64,000 nt of DNA from Maricaulis sp034670125 (GCF_034670125.1 NZ_JAXMOC010000001.1:620001-684000); one strand, 5' to 3'. Numbered from the stretch's first letter, positions 45,064-54,432 are shown. Notes: generated by a model not told the origin, from the sequence alone. Numbers and translations: made by a program.

Positions 45064-45485
45064 TTGAGAAGCGCGGCCGCGACGCCTACCCCCGCTTTCG
45101 TTCCCTGCCGACACGCTGGGCCGATAACGATATCTACGGCCACATCAACAATGCCGCCTATTACGGCTTTTTCGATACGGTGGTGAATTGCTTCCTGATC
45201 GAGGAGGCCGGGCTGGATATACATGCGGGTCGCGTGATCGGCCTCGTGGTCGAAACAGGGTGCAATTATTTCGCGCCACTCGCCTATCCGGAAACGGTCG
45301 AGGGCGGGGTGCGCGTGGCGCGGCTTGGCAGGTCCTCGGTCAGTTATGAGATCGGTCTCTTTAAAACCGGTGACGATCAACCCGCGGCGCAGGGGTATTT
45401 CGTCCACGTCTATGTTGACCGCGATTCCCGTCGGCCCGTTCCGCTTTCAGACGCGATGCGGCAGGCTCTGGCGCAGATCAATTGA
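45060..45485 (+). CDS. Acyl-CoA thioesterase, hotdog fold
   Basis: 141 residues from GTG 45060, overlapping the stop of the dehydrogenase gene (GTGA). The 4HBT signature TRWADNDIYGHINNAAYYGFFDTV includes Asp of the 4-hydroxybenzoyl-CoA thioesterase type and the following Asn-Asn pair. One hotdog domain only. It hydrolyses an acyl- or aroyl-CoA; chain length is not predictable. It converges with the next gene, 13 bases away. Confidence 0.9.
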   Translation: MIEKRGRDAYPRFRSLPTRWADNDIYGHINNAAYYGFFDTVVNCFLIEEAGLDIHAGRVIGLVVETGCNYFAPLAYPETVEGGVRVARLGRSSVSYEIGLFKTGDDQPAAQGYFVHVYVDRDSRRPVPLSDAMRQALAQIN

Positions 45486-45498
45486 TCGAGCAAGCCAT

Positions 45499-46143
45499 CT
45501 AGGCTTGGCAGAACGGGATCAGAGAAATGAGCAATGCGAGCGCGAGGCCGCAGGCAGACAAGGCTAACGTATCGCCCCATTTGTTTTCTTCCTGGCTGAT
45601 GCGCGCCAGGAATTCGGGGATGTGCCGGTCGCCATGGCGCTGGACCCAGCGTCCGAGCCGGGCCAGCGCTGCAGGACTGCCACGATTGGCGGCTCGCCGG
45701 ATCTTGGCGGCGCCAACAAATGTATGCACTTCGGCCGGGGCCTTCAGCATGAGCACGGTCCCTATCGCCGAGCCGATGATCAGCGCGGCGGCCAGACAGA
45801 TGAGCATGATGCTGAGTGGCGTTCGGGGGCCGCAAACCGGCTGGAGCCGTTCAAACAAAAGCGCCTGGCCGATCGTGATGCTGGCCAGGTAGGTGAAAAG
45901 AAGCGCGATACCGATACCGTGGAAGACCCGGCGAGCCGGAAAGAACCAGGGGTTCACCAGCGGCTGGGCTGCAATATACGCAACAAACTCGCGGGTGAAT
46001 CCAAGCTGGTATAGTCGCTTGGCACCGTCAGGTCCGAACTCACCGGTCGTCAAAAGGATGCTGCGTTGTGCCGCCGCTTGTCGGTCACGTTGGGCTGTCC
46101 GAACCGGCCGCACCGGTTTGTTGGCTCGCGAACGTGGCTGCAT
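45499..46143 (-). CDS. Membrane protein with cytoplasmic basic head, unknown function
   Basis: 214 residues from ATG 46143 (a GTG six codons earlier is an alternative). The first 65 residues are basic and soluble (RSRANKPVRPVRTAQRDRQ). Hydrophobic helices are seen at about 75-95, 105-130 and 190-212, with an Arg/Ala-rich loop between the second and third. I recognise no family. It is divergent from zapE, with 152 bases between the starts. Confidence 0.65.
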   Translation of the reverse strand: MQPRSRANKPVRPVRTAQRDRQAAAQRSILLTTGEFGPDGAKRLYQLGFTREFVAYIAAQPLVNPWFFPARRVFHGIGIALLFTYLASITIGQALLFERLQPVCGPRTPLSIMLICLAAALIIGSAIGTVLMLKAPAEVHTFVGAAKIRRAANRGSPAALARLGRWVQRHGDRHIPEFLARISQEENKWGDTLALSACGLALALLISLIPFCQA

Positions 46144-46295
46144 CAATCCCGACTCCAACACGGTTGATCGAAACTGTAATGAGGTTCAATCCGGGGCTCA
46201 ATGGGCACCTCGCTGCAGACGGTTGGGCCGATCTTGCGCCGCCAGCGCCCCTTGCCCATTGACCTGACCACCCGCAGCACCCAAGCCTGTCGCGC

Positions 46296-47432
46296 ATGAC
46301 GACGCCCCTCTCCGTCCTGCGCCAGCGCGTCGATGCCGGCCTGCTCAGTCCTGATCCTGAACAGGAACGGGCGGCCGAAGTCCTGAGTGATCTGGCTGGA
46401 CGCCTGTCGGATTGGCGGCCTGATCGCAAACCCCTCTTTGGCCGGCGGGATCCGGTGCCACGTGGCCTCTATCTCTGGGGCGGTGTTGGACGCGGCAAAT
46501 CCATGCTGATGGACATCTTCGTCGAGCACGCGCCTGTATCACCAAGGCGTCGGGCACATTTTCATGAGTTCATGCAGGATGTGCATGCCCGCATCACCGC
46601 CTGGCGCAAACTGACACCGGCCGAACGGCGCAAAAGGCCTGAACATGTGCGGGGCGTCGGCGATGACCCGATCCCGCCGGTCGCCAAGGCAATCGCTGCC
46701 AAGGCGCGCCTGCTGGCCTTCGATGAGTTTCAGGTCACCGATATCGCCGATGCATCGATCCTGGGGCGGCTCTTTGAACAGTTTTTTGAGCGCGGCGTGG
46801 TGGTGGTTGCAACCTCCAACCGCCACCCGGACGACCTTTACAAGAACGGCCTCAATCGTCAGCGCTTCCTGCCGGTGATTGAAATGCTCAAGCACCGGCT
46901 TGATATCCTGGAGCTGGACAGCGGGACCGACTTTCGCCTGCGCCAGCTGGAGGCCGCTCCGGTGTATTATACGCCGCTGTCGGCGGATGCCGAACTGTCC
47001 ATGAACAAGGCCTGGGAGCGCCTCACCTCCGGAGCGGTGCCGCAACGCTGTGTTCTCGATGTGAAGGGGCGCAGCCTGACCGTGGATCGAGAGGCGGCAG
47101 GCGTGGCCCGCTTCACTTTCTCCGAACTTTGCGCCCGCCCCCTGGGCCCGGCCGATTACCTCACCCTGGCTGACCGGTTTCACACCGTTCTGCTTGAATT
47201 TGTTCCGCAGCTGTCCCCCGACAAGCGCAACGAAGCCAAGCGCTTTGTGACCCTGATCGACGCGCTCTATGAAGCCCGCACCAAGCTGGTCATGAGCGCC
47301 GCTGCCGAGCCGGCTGACCTCTATCCGGACGGCGATGGGGCCTTTGAGTTCGAGCGGACTGCCTCGCGCCTGGTGGAAATGCGAACCCATGACTATCTCG
47401 CCGCCCAGCGGCGCGAACAGCCGGACGATTAG
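46296..47432 (+). CDS. zapE: Cell division ATPase ZapE (AFG1 family)
   Basis: 378 residues, standard for ZapE. Walker A is GGVGRGKSM (residues 62-70), Walker B LLAFDEFQVTDIADA, and the arginine-finger region is in TSNRHPDDLYKNGLNR. HFHEFMQDVHARI is the family signature after Walker A. It destabilises FtsZ rings during constriction and, by homology to yeast Afg1, may help turnover of respiratory subunits. It stands alone, with 39 bases to the next gene on the same strand. Confidence 0.95.
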   Translation: MTTPLSVLRQRVDAGLLSPDPEQERAAEVLSDLAGRLSDWRPDRKPLFGRRDPVPRGLYLWGGVGRGKSMLMDIFVEHAPVSPRRRAHFHEFMQDVHARITAWRKLTPAERRKRPEHVRGVGDDPIPPVAKAIAAKARLLAFDEFQVTDIADASILGRLFEQFFERGVVVVATSNRHPDDLYKNGLNRQRFLPVIEMLKHRLDILELDSGTDFRLRQLEAAPVYYTPLSADAELSMNKAWERLTSGAVPQRCVLDVKGRSLTVDREAAGVARFTFSELCARPLGPADYLTLADRFHTVLLEFVPQLSPDKRNEAKRFVTLIDALYEARTKLVMSAAAEPADLYPDGDGAFEFERTASRLVEMRTHDYLAAQRREQPDD

Positions 47433-47471
47433 CTGTCAAAGCCAATCAGGCCACGCTTTGGAGGATTGACC

Positions 47472-48149
47472 ATGTCGAGATCGATCGGACTGGATGACAC
47501 TGTGACGGCCTATGTGCGAAGGGCTAACCGGGCCGAACCGGCGGCGTTGAAGCGATGCCGGCTGGAGACGGACGCCATGGGAGATATTGCTCGCATGCAG
47601 ATATCGCCCGAGCAGGGCGCCTTCCTGCAATTGTGTGCTCGTTTGGTATCCGCGAGGACGGCGGTGGAAGTTGGTGTTTTCACCGGCTATTCCGCGCTGG
47701 CGACCGTGTTGGCCATGCGTGAGATGCATGGGTCGGAAGCCCGGCTTTATGGTTGCGATGTCTCGGAACCCTATACAACCAGGGCCCGCGAATACTGGGA
47801 CGAGGCGGGGGTCGCCAGACAGATCGAGCTGAGATTGGGTGATGCGCGAGACACGCTCGCAGCGCTCGCGGGCGAGATTGGCGGCACCGTCGACATGGTT
47901 TTCATCGATGCCGACAAAACCGGGTATGACGACTACTATGAAGCCGCGCTCGAACTGGTCCGGCCAGGCGGTCTGGTCCTGTTCGACAATGTCCTGTGGA
48001 GCGGCAGCGTGGCTGACCCGGCCAAGCGGGCCGCCGACGCGGATGCCGAGGCCTTGGCCGAACTGGCCGGCAAGGTGCGTGATGATGACCGGGTCGACAT
48101 GGCGTTTACAACATTGGGCGACGGTATCCTGATGGCGGTCAAGCGTTGA
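47472..48149 (+). CDS. Class I SAM-dependent O-methyltransferase
   Basis: 225 residues from ATG 47472, seven bases after GGAGG. O-methyltransferase family 3 (caffeoyl-CoA/catechol type): EVGVFTGYSALA for SAM binding, DMVFIDADKTGYDDYYE for metal and substrate, and GGLVLFDNVLWSG. It methylates a small hydroxylated compound with a divalent metal. The substrate is unknown. It is 39 bases from zapE and may share its transcript. Confidence 0.92.
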   Translation: MSRSIGLDDTVTAYVRRANRAEPAALKRCRLETDAMGDIARMQISPEQGAFLQLCARLVSARTAVEVGVFTGYSALATVLAMREMHGSEARLYGCDVSEPYTTRAREYWDEAGVARQIELRLGDARDTLAALAGEIGGTVDMVFIDADKTGYDDYYEAALELVRPGGLVLFDNVLWSGSVADPAKRAADADAEALAELAGKVRDDDRVDMAFTTLGDGILMAVKR

Positions 48150-48165
48150 CCCGTCACCGGCCCCT

Positions 48166-48186
48166 GAACGCCAGGCCGCGGCGTTC
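48166..48186 (+). terminator. Hairpin after the O-methyltransferase gene
   Basis: Seven-base-pair stem GAACGCC (48166-48172) with GGCGTTC (48180-48186) and a seven-base loop. No T run follows. It lies 17 bases after the stop, before the 254-base upstream region of mdh, so a weak or Rho-assisted end is plausible. Confidence 0.45.
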
Positions 48187-48403
48187 TAAGGCCCGCACCA
48201 GCATCGGTTCCGACTGATTGTGCGGTTTCCGGCTAGGGCCAGGCAAAGGTGTGATGTCCGAACCTGTTTGCCGCGCGGCCGGAAATCCATGCCCGCAAGC
48301 GGGATTGTGGCACCTGCGTCGATATCGCCGCCTTGCCGAAGACGCCGCGCAGCGCTAGACCGCTGGCCAACTGCTTGAATATCCCCACAAGAGGAGCTCC
48401 CCC

Positions 48404-49366
48404 ATGGCCCGTAACAAGATTGCGCTCATCGGATCCGGAATGATCGGTGGCACCCTGGCCCACATCGCCGCCCGCGAAGAGCTGGGCGATGTCGTCCTGT
48501 TCGACATTGCCGAAGGCGTTGCCAAGGGCAAGGCGCTGGACATTGCCGAAGCCAGCCCGGTTTTCGGCAAGGACTCCAAGCTCGCCGGTGCCGACGACTA
48601 CGCCGCGATCGCTGGCGCCGATGTCTGCATCGTAACCGCCGGCGTGCCGCGCAAGCCGGGCATGAGCCGCGACGACCTGCTGGGCATCAACCTGAAGGTC
48701 ATGAAGGCGGTGGGTGAAGGCATTGCCAAACACGCGCCGGACGCGTTCGTGATCTGCATCACCAACCCGCTCGACGCCATGGTCTGGGCGCTGCGTGAAT
48801 TCTCCGGCCTGCCGCACAACAAGGTCGTCGGCATGGCCGGCGTGCTCGACAGTGCGCGTTTCCGTCACTTCCTCGCCGACGAGTTTGAAGTCTCGGTCGA
48901 AGATGTCACCGCCTTCGTGATGGGCGGCCATGGCGACACCATGGTGCCGCTGCTGCGCTATTCCACGATCGCCGGCATTCCGGTGCCGGACATGATCAAG
49001 ATGGGCTGGTCGACGGACGAGAAGATGGACGCGATCGTCGATCGGACCCGCAAGGGCGGTGGCGAGATCGTTGCGCTGCTGGGTACCGGCTCGGCCTTTT
49101 ACGCCCCGGCTGAAAGCGCCATCGACATGGCTGTGTCCTACCTGCGTGACAAGAAGCGCATCCTGCCTTGCGCCGCCTATCTCTCCGGCCAGTTCGGCCA
49201 GGACGATCTCTATGTCGGCGTTCCGGTCGTGATCGGCGCGGGTGGTGTCGAGAAGATTGTCGAGATCGAGCTCAATGCTGACGAACAGACCATGTTCGAC
49301 AACTCGGTCGACTCCGTGAAGGGCCTTGTCGCGGCCTGCAAGGGCCTTGAGCCATCTCTGGGTTGA
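48404..49366 (+). CDS. mdh: Malate dehydrogenase (LDH-like type)
   Basis: 320 residues. NAD-binding GSGMIGGTLAHI, then DIAEGVAKGKALDIAE with the NAD-selective Asp. Substrate Arg in RKPGMSRDDLL, and catalytic His in GGHGDTMVPL. GVLDSARFRHFLA is the hallmark of the alphaproteobacterial LDH-like MDH. It oxidises malate to oxaloacetate. The ribosome site GAGGAG is seven bases upstream of ATG. It stands apart from sucCD, with a strong terminator after it. Confidence 0.97.
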   Translation: MARNKIALIGSGMIGGTLAHIAAREELGDVVLFDIAEGVAKGKALDIAEASPVFGKDSKLAGADDYAAIAGADVCIVTAGVPRKPGMSRDDLLGINLKVMKAVGEGIAKHAPDAFVICITNPLDAMVWALREFSGLPHNKVVGMAGVLDSARFRHFLADEFEVSVEDVTAFVMGGHGDTMVPLLRYSTIAGIPVPDMIKMGWSTDEKMDAIVDRTRKGGGEIVALLGTGSAFYAPAESAIDMAVSYLRDKKRILPCAAYLSGQFGQDDLYVGVPVVIGAGGVEKIVEIELNADEQTMFDNSVDSVKGLVAACKGLEPSLG

Positions 49367-49391
49367 TGCGTGAGCTGTCTTTTTAACGTGA

Positions 49392-49419
49392 AACGCCGAC
49401 CCGACCGGGTCGGCGTTTT
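49392..49419 (+). terminator. Terminator of mdh
   Basis: Ten-base-pair stem AACGCCGACC (49392-49401) with GGTCGGCGTT (49408-49417), a six-base loop and a short T tail. It begins 26 bases after the mdh stop. Confidence 0.88.
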
Positions 49420-49500
49420 CATGTCCGGATCCGCGTGGCGGAGCGGTTGTCAGATGTCTGCGGAGTTCGGCTGTGGTGCTGGCGTGGGCGGGTCAGTGGT

Positions 49501-50016
49501 TCAAAGCCCACCCGCGAAGGTGCCGGGCGAGTTCAGGCGCATCAGTTCAAAGCCGAGGACCAACAACATGGTCAGCCAGGCGAAGGGGACCCACAACAGG
49601 ACGCCGGCGGGCGACGAGGCCCGCCCCACGATACCGGTCGCGAACAGCGCATAGACCCACATCGCCATCGCCGCAAGGAAGCCCAGTGCCGGGTCACGCG
49701 ACCCGAAAAAAACGCAGATCTGCATGGCCATGCCGGCAACAAGCAGCGCGATCAGGAGCGTACACAACAAACGCATGCCATCGCGGCCGCTCCGCTGGGC
49801 GATCCATAATGACACGGCAATGAACTCGGGAACGAGGATCCCGATAATGTTCATCACGGCAAAACTGGGCGCCCAGTTCGGAGCATCCAGCGTTTCGACC
49901 CAGTCCATCGCGCCGGTGGCATGAAGCCAGCCTGACAGGCCGCCCGCCAGTGAGGCGGCGCCGATCAGGTATGCCAGCAGCGTGATGATGCCTGGACCGT
50001 GCCGATTGTCGGCCAT
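49501..50016 (-). CDS. TspO/MBR-family membrane protein
   Basis: 171 residues from ATG 50016, about five membrane helices. The DAPNWAPSFAVMN segment and the closing LLWVPFAWLTMLLVLGFELM match TspO (tryptophan-rich sensory protein), although the usual second Pro of WAPP is Ser here. In Rhodobacter it responds to oxygen and affects tetrapyrrole intermediates. Family members bind porphyrin and cholesterol. It is divergent from a GNAT gene, with a 203-base shared region. Confidence 0.82.
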   Translation of the reverse strand: MADNRHGPGIITLLAYLIGAASLAGGLSGWLHATGAMDWVETLDAPNWAPSFAVMNIIGILVPEFIAVSLWIAQRSGRDGMRLLCTLLIALLVAGMAMQICVFFGSRDPALGFLAAMAMWVYALFATGIVGRASSPAGVLLWVPFAWLTMLLVLGFELMRLNSPGTFAGGL

Positions 50017-50219
50017 GAACGAATATACCCACTCTGAACAACGTCGACCGCATCCGGTGCAAGAAATGATCCAGTCGGGACTTGCATCCGGGCCACGGTC
50101 GGTGAACCAGCATATCCATCGATCCGGCACCGATGTACATGCAGGCGCTCATAAGGAATGTGTGATTGCGTCCCGAGGATTTAACTTGACCCGGGGCGCG
50201 CCGGTCCGTGCACTGGGGC

Positions 50220-50762
50220 ATGACCCAAATCACCCTGGAAACCGACCGTCTCATTTTGCGCCAGCCGGATCTGTCCGACTTCGAGCCCTTGTGTGAATTG
50301 ATGGCGGATGAGGAAACGGCCCGGTTTATCGGCGGCGTTCAGGAGCCGGCTCTGGTCTGGCGCGGCTTGTGTGGAATCGTCGGTCACTGGGCGTTGCGTG
50401 GCTATGGGTTTTTCTCGGTGTTCGAGAAATCAAGTGGCGGCTGGGTCGGTCGGGTCGGACCCTGGTTTCCGCATGGCTGGCCGCAACCGGAAATCGGTTG
50501 GTCCCTCAATCGTTCGACCTGGCGAAAAGGGTATGCGACGGAAGCCGCTGCCGCGTGCATGAATCACGCGTTCGACACTCTGGGCTGGCCTGATGTCATT
50601 CATCTGATCGACGCGGATAACCTGCCCAGCCAGGGCGTCGCCCGCAAGCTCGGCTCGCGCGACCTCGGTACCGATGTCGAGGTAGCAGGCTTCGGCATGA
50701 TCGTTGATGTGTGGGGACAAAGCGCCGACGAGTGGCGAGTCGCCCGCAAGTCGCTTGGCTAG
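50220..50762 (+). CDS. GNAT-family acetyltransferase
   Basis: 180 residues from ATG 50220. The RimJ/RimL-like GNAT fold is shown by LETDRLILRQPDLSD at the start and by WRKGYATEAAAACMNHAF, which carries the acetyl-CoA pyrophosphate loop in a slightly altered form. A late LIDADNLPSQGVARKLG is also typical. It acetylates an N-terminal or side-chain amine, substrate unknown. It shares its stop codon by CTAG palindrome with the convergent LytTR gene. Confidence 0.9.
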   Translation: MTQITLETDRLILRQPDLSDFEPLCELMADEETARFIGGVQEPALVWRGLCGIVGHWALRGYGFFSVFEKSSGGWVGRVGPWFPHGWPQPEIGWSLNRSTWRKGYATEAAAACMNHAFDTLGWPDVIHLIDADNLPSQGVARKLGSRDLGTDVEVAGFGMIVDVWGQSADEWRVARKSLG

Positions 50763-51508
50763 TACCAGCCTGCCTCACGCAATTTGGGAGCGTAAGTCCG
50801 GCTGACCGGTGCGGTCAAGGTCTCCGTCAGGATCAGTCGGGCGCGCCCATCGCCGCGTTCTGCCGACTGGACGGCATCCCTCGCCACCCACCACGACCGG
50901 TGTGTTCGCGCGCCGTCGAGCGCCTCCACCGCGCTGACAGCATCGCTCAAACGCATCAGGATGAGTGCGTCACCACGGTCGGTATAGACACGCAGGTAGT
51001 GATCCTCCGCCTCGAGCGCCAGCAGGCGTGCCCGTCTCAGGCGTGGCGGCAGCTTGTCAGTCAGCGAGCGGGCGGGCCTGGCATCCGACGCCGGGCCGTC
51101 AGACCGGTCTCGCCGGTCAGCCAGGATCGAAATCGTGACCACGCCGGCAGAAATCACCCAGACCAGAAAGAAGATGACCGGGGCGACCGAGATCGGAAAG
51201 GGCTGACCGATCAAGGCCTGGATAGTGGCGACACCGACGAAGACCGGCAGGCTGACCAATACGGATATCGCGAGCCCGGTCGCCGGTCGCGGCCAGTCGG
51301 GCAGGTACCGGTCGAACAGCCAGGAAAAAAAGCTTCCCGACCCCCAGCCCAACGCCATGAGACCGGTCCAATAGAACCATACCCCGGGCACGCCGAACTG
51401 ATGAGAGTCATAGGGCCCCAAAATCGAGAGGAAGCTTCCCAGTGCGACGATGGCAGCAAGGCTGGGAAGGAGGGAGCGTAGCCGTTCGAGTATCATCTTC
51501 ACCGTCAT
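50759..51508 (-). CDS. Membrane-bound LytTR-domain transcriptional regulator
   Basis: 249 residues. Four membrane helices in the first 130 residues and a LytTR DNA-binding domain from about 150 (LLALEAEDHYLRVYTDRGDALI, then RTHRSWWVARDAV). No receiver domain, so it senses through the membrane part. Such one-component LytTR proteins regulate nearby or global genes by direct repeats in promoters. The divergent gene is the DUF2141 protein, which could be its target. It ends in the CTAG shared with the GNAT gene. Confidence 0.88.
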   Translation of the reverse strand: MTVKMILERLRSLLPSLAAIVALGSFLSILGPYDSHQFGVPGVWFYWTGLMALGWGSGSFFSWLFDRYLPDWPRPATGLAISVLVSLPVFVGVATIQALIGQPFPISVAPVIFFLVWVISAGVVTISILADRRDRSDGPASDARPARSLTDKLPPRLRRARLLALEAEDHYLRVYTDRGDALILMRLSDAVSAVEALDGARTHRSWWVARDAVQSAERGDGRARLILTETLTAPVSRTYAPKLREAGWY

Positions 51509-51648
51509 TCACGAAGCGCGAACGCACACCTAACGCAATTCGCGAAGCCTGGCAGCCCGTTTGCGCAAATTGGGTCGCGACGCAATCGGATGCCGGCCAT
51601 CTATCAATCCGTCACGCCGGAACACCCGGCCCTACCGGAGTATTGAAG

Positions 51649-52086
51649 ATGAGATTGATGACATCCACCCTTGTTGCAGCCGTTCTGGCTTCCATGACCT
51701 CCAGCCTCGCTGTCGCCGATGATGGCGTCGCCACATTGACGCTGGAGATCGGCAGCGTGGCGCCGACGGACGGGTTTGTGATGATCGGCGTCTATGACAG
51801 CGAGGCGGCCTGGAATGACGGCCCTGCCGTCGCCGGAATCCGTGCTGTGGTCGACGGTGACCAGATCACGGTTGTCATCCCCGACCTGCCAGCCGGCACA
51901 TATGGCGTGAAAATGTATCACGATGTGGATGCGGACGGTGAGATGGACACCAATCTGATGGGTATCCCCAGCGAGCCCTTCGCGTTTTCAAACAATGCAC
52001 GTGGCCGGTTCGGTCCGCCCGCCTGGATCGATGCGGCATTCGAACTCGCCGCCGACGGCTCCGTTCATTCTGTCAGTTTCGATTAG
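51649..52086 (+). CDS. DUF2141 secreted protein
   Basis: 145 residues from ATG 51649, eight bases after GGAG. Signal peptide 1-23. The DUF2141 core is seen in VMIGVYDSEAAWNDG, LPAGTYGVKMYHDVDADGEMDTNLMGIPSEPFAFSNNARGR in parts: AGTYGV, HDVDADGEMD and GIPSEP. The acidic D-x-D-x-D motif may bind calcium. Function unknown. It lies ten bases before the carotenoid oxygenase-family gene, probably one transcript. Confidence 0.88.
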   Translation: MRLMTSTLVAAVLASMTSSLAVADDGVATLTLEIGSVAPTDGFVMIGVYDSEAAWNDGPAVAGIRAVVDGDQITVVIPDLPAGTYGVKMYHDVDADGEMDTNLMGIPSEPFAFSNNARGRFGPPAWIDAAFELAADGSVHSVSFD

Positions 52087-52095
52087 GAGGGACGC

Positions 52096-53610
52096 ATGGC
52101 GACGACCTCACGCCGAGACGCACTCAAACTGCTGGCCGCTGCCGGAGGCGTCGCCGCGCTGCCGACATCCGCCTGGGCGCGCCAGGCCGATCCGGTCTTC
52201 GCGGACTATCAGGCTGCGAGTCAGACCGACCCCTGGACGCTTGTCGTCCGCGACGCACCGGCTGCTGGTTTCGACGGTCGGCCGGAGCTTGTATCCGGCA
52301 CCGCACCCGACGGCTTGACCGGCACACTGTTTCGCAATGGTCCCGGGCGGTTTTCACGCCAGGACTGGCGCTATCGTCACTGGTTCGACGGGGACGGGTT
52401 TTTGCAGGCCTGGAACATCTCGCCTGACGGGCTGCGCCACCAGGGCCGCTTCATCCAGACCGACAAGTGGCAGGCTGAAGAGGCTGCCGGCCGCTTCATC
52501 GTGCCGGCATTGGCATCCGTCCCTCCGCAACCGGGAGGCTTGAGCGGTCCGGATGACATGAATGTCGCCAATACATCCGTCCTCCTGCTGGGAGACGAAT
52601 TGCTCGCGCTGTGGGAAGGCGGGTCGGCTTGGTCCATCAATCCGGACACGCTTGAAAGTCAGGGTGCCCGTCGTTGGGGCAATGGCCTGGACGGGGTCCC
52701 GTTCTCGGCTCACCCGAAACGCGAACCGGACAGTGGAATCGTCTGGAACTTCGGACAGGACGCAATCCGGGACCGAATGATCATCTGGAAAATCGGAGCC
52801 GACGGTGCCTTGCTGGATGCCGGCCTGGTTGATGATGTCCCCGGTGGCATGGTGCATGACTTTGTCATCACCGAGCACTCGTTGGTTTTCCTGGTTGGAA
52901 GCTATCGGTTTCAGCAGATGCGGCTGCCTTTCCTCGACAGCTTCGCCTTCGACCCGGCGGCACCGATGATGGCCATCGCCATCGACAAGAATGACTGGAG
53001 CCGTCGTCGCACCTGGGAATTGCCGCCCGGATTCCTGTTCCACTTCGGTGGTGCCTGGGAGGAAGCGGACGGGACTATCCGGCTTGATGCCGCCCTGTCA
53101 CAGGATGCGCGTTTTGCGATGGCAGGTGCCTACGACATCATGCGGGGCCAAGCTGAAACCCAGACCGACTCGCAAGCGCGACACAGGCAGGTGACGTTGG
53201 CGGCGGGCGGGCGCAGCCGGATCGAGTCGCTCGGCGATGGTTTCATTGAATTTCCGCAGATTGATCCGCGCTTCACCGGTCTGCGCCGCCGTGAAACCTG
53301 GCATATTGCCTGGGACGCCGACCAGCCGCGCGGTGCCACGCGGATCGAGCGACGCAATCTGCATTCAGGCGAGCATGACCGATTCGACCACGGTGAGGGT
53401 GTCTATGTCGAGGAGCCGCTCTTCGTGCCCGCATCGCCAGCCGCTCCGGAGGGCGAGGGATGGATCCTGCACACAGCCTTGAACACCCGAATGCAACAGA
53501 CAGAGTTGCACGCTTTCAACGCACAGAACTTGTCCGACGGGCCGGTTGCCAGCTGGCGCCTGCCCTACGCCTGCCCGTTCGGGTTTCATGGGTGTTGGCG
53601 ACCCGGATAA
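52096..53610 (+). CDS. Tat-exported carotenoid oxygenase-family protein
   Basis: 504 residues. A twin-arginine signal at the start (TSRRDALKLLAAAGG) indicates export folded to the periplasm. The RPE65/carotenoid cleavage oxygenase fold is suggested by NGPGRF and by the iron His positions in HDFVITEH, FHFGGAWEEAD and FGFHGCW. It likely cleaves a polyene or an aromatic (stilbene-like) double bond with Fe2+ and O2. It is in the same unit as DUF2141. A Tat-borne member is unusual for this family. Confidence 0.88.
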   Translation: MATTSRRDALKLLAAAGGVAALPTSAWARQADPVFADYQAASQTDPWTLVVRDAPAAGFDGRPELVSGTAPDGLTGTLFRNGPGRFSRQDWRYRHWFDGDGFLQAWNISPDGLRHQGRFIQTDKWQAEEAAGRFIVPALASVPPQPGGLSGPDDMNVANTSVLLLGDELLALWEGGSAWSINPDTLESQGARRWGNGLDGVPFSAHPKREPDSGIVWNFGQDAIRDRMIIWKIGADGALLDAGLVDDVPGGMVHDFVITEHSLVFLVGSYRFQQMRLPFLDSFAFDPAAPMMAIAIDKNDWSRRRTWELPPGFLFHFGGAWEEADGTIRLDAALSQDARFAMAGAYDIMRGQAETQTDSQARHRQVTLAAGGRSRIESLGDGFIEFPQIDPRFTGLRRRETWHIAWDADQPRGATRIERRNLHSGEHDRFDHGEGVYVEEPLFVPASPAAPEGEGWILHTALNTRMQQTELHAFNAQNLSDGPVASWRLPYACPFGFHGCWRPG

Positions 53611-53709
53611 ACCCGGCCCTGACCGCGACCGAGTTAATGTGATGGCAAGGCCCGGGACATCTCGCGCGTGAAAGCTTGGGCTCCCGGCTCGGGCGCTGGG
53701 AGACTACAC

Positions 53710-54432
53710 ATGCATAAGCTTTGCCTGGCTGCGGTTTGCGCAGCGAGTTTCATCACTTTGCCGGCCGAAGGCCAGAGCAGTGACTGGCGGTCCCGAATGG
53801 ACCGAGACGCCCTGGCGGCGGGAGAGATTTATCTCGAGCTTCAGTTTGAAGGTGAGGCGGACGGGTTCATGCGGCTCGGCTGGCAGGTGGAGGGCGACGA
53901 GATCGCCATCTACGACCGCACCATGTGGGCATCGCGCGAGATCTACGAGACGATGGAGGCTCGTATTCGCTTGGCCGACCTGGAGCCTGTGTCGGTTGAC
54001 ATCCGGTTTCATCAGGGCGGGCAGTATTTCGAGACGGCCGGGACGTTCGAACCGGGTCGGGTGACGGGAAGCACCCGTCTTGTGCGACCGGGGCAGCCGG
54101 ACACCCTCCACGCGATCGATACGGGTCTGGCCGACGGCGCCATCCTGCGCGCGAGTTTCTTCGTGCTGACGGCAGCGCTGCCGATGGAGCTCGGCGAAGA
54201 GGTGGCTTTCAGCTGGTATGCGCCGATGGGGAACACGACCGCGGACATCACATTACGGGCGGTCGAGGCGGTGGTCATCGAAACGCCGGCGGGCACGTTC
54301 AATACGCATCGGATCGAACAGCGCGGCGGTACACCCGCGAATGACATTTTCGTGGACCGTGACACCGGGCGCATTGTCCGGATCGACATTGGCGGGCAAC
54401 CCATGCGTTTTGTGGCGTCGGCGACTGATTAA
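53710..54432 (+). CDS. Secreted protein, DUF3108-like
   Basis: 240 residues from ATG 53710, with GGGAG upstream. Signal peptide 1-22 (ending AEG-Q). Beta-rich pattern with DADGFMRLGWQVEGDEIAIY-type strands, and the end VVIETPAGTFNTHRIEQRGG is typical of DUF3108, where a shed product of outer-membrane lipid or phage resistance is suspected. Similarity is by pattern only. It follows the oxygenase gene by 99 bases. Confidence 0.7.
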   Translation: MHKLCLAAVCAASFITLPAEGQSSDWRSRMDRDALAAGEIYLELQFEGEADGFMRLGWQVEGDEIAIYDRTMWASREIYETMEARIRLADLEPVSVDIRFHQGGQYFETAGTFEPGRVTGSTRLVRPGQPDTLHAIDTGLADGAILRASFFVLTAALPMELGEEVAFSWYAPMGNTTADITLRAVEAVVIETPAGTFNTHRIEQRGGTPANDIFVDRDTGRIVRIDIGGQPMRFVASATD

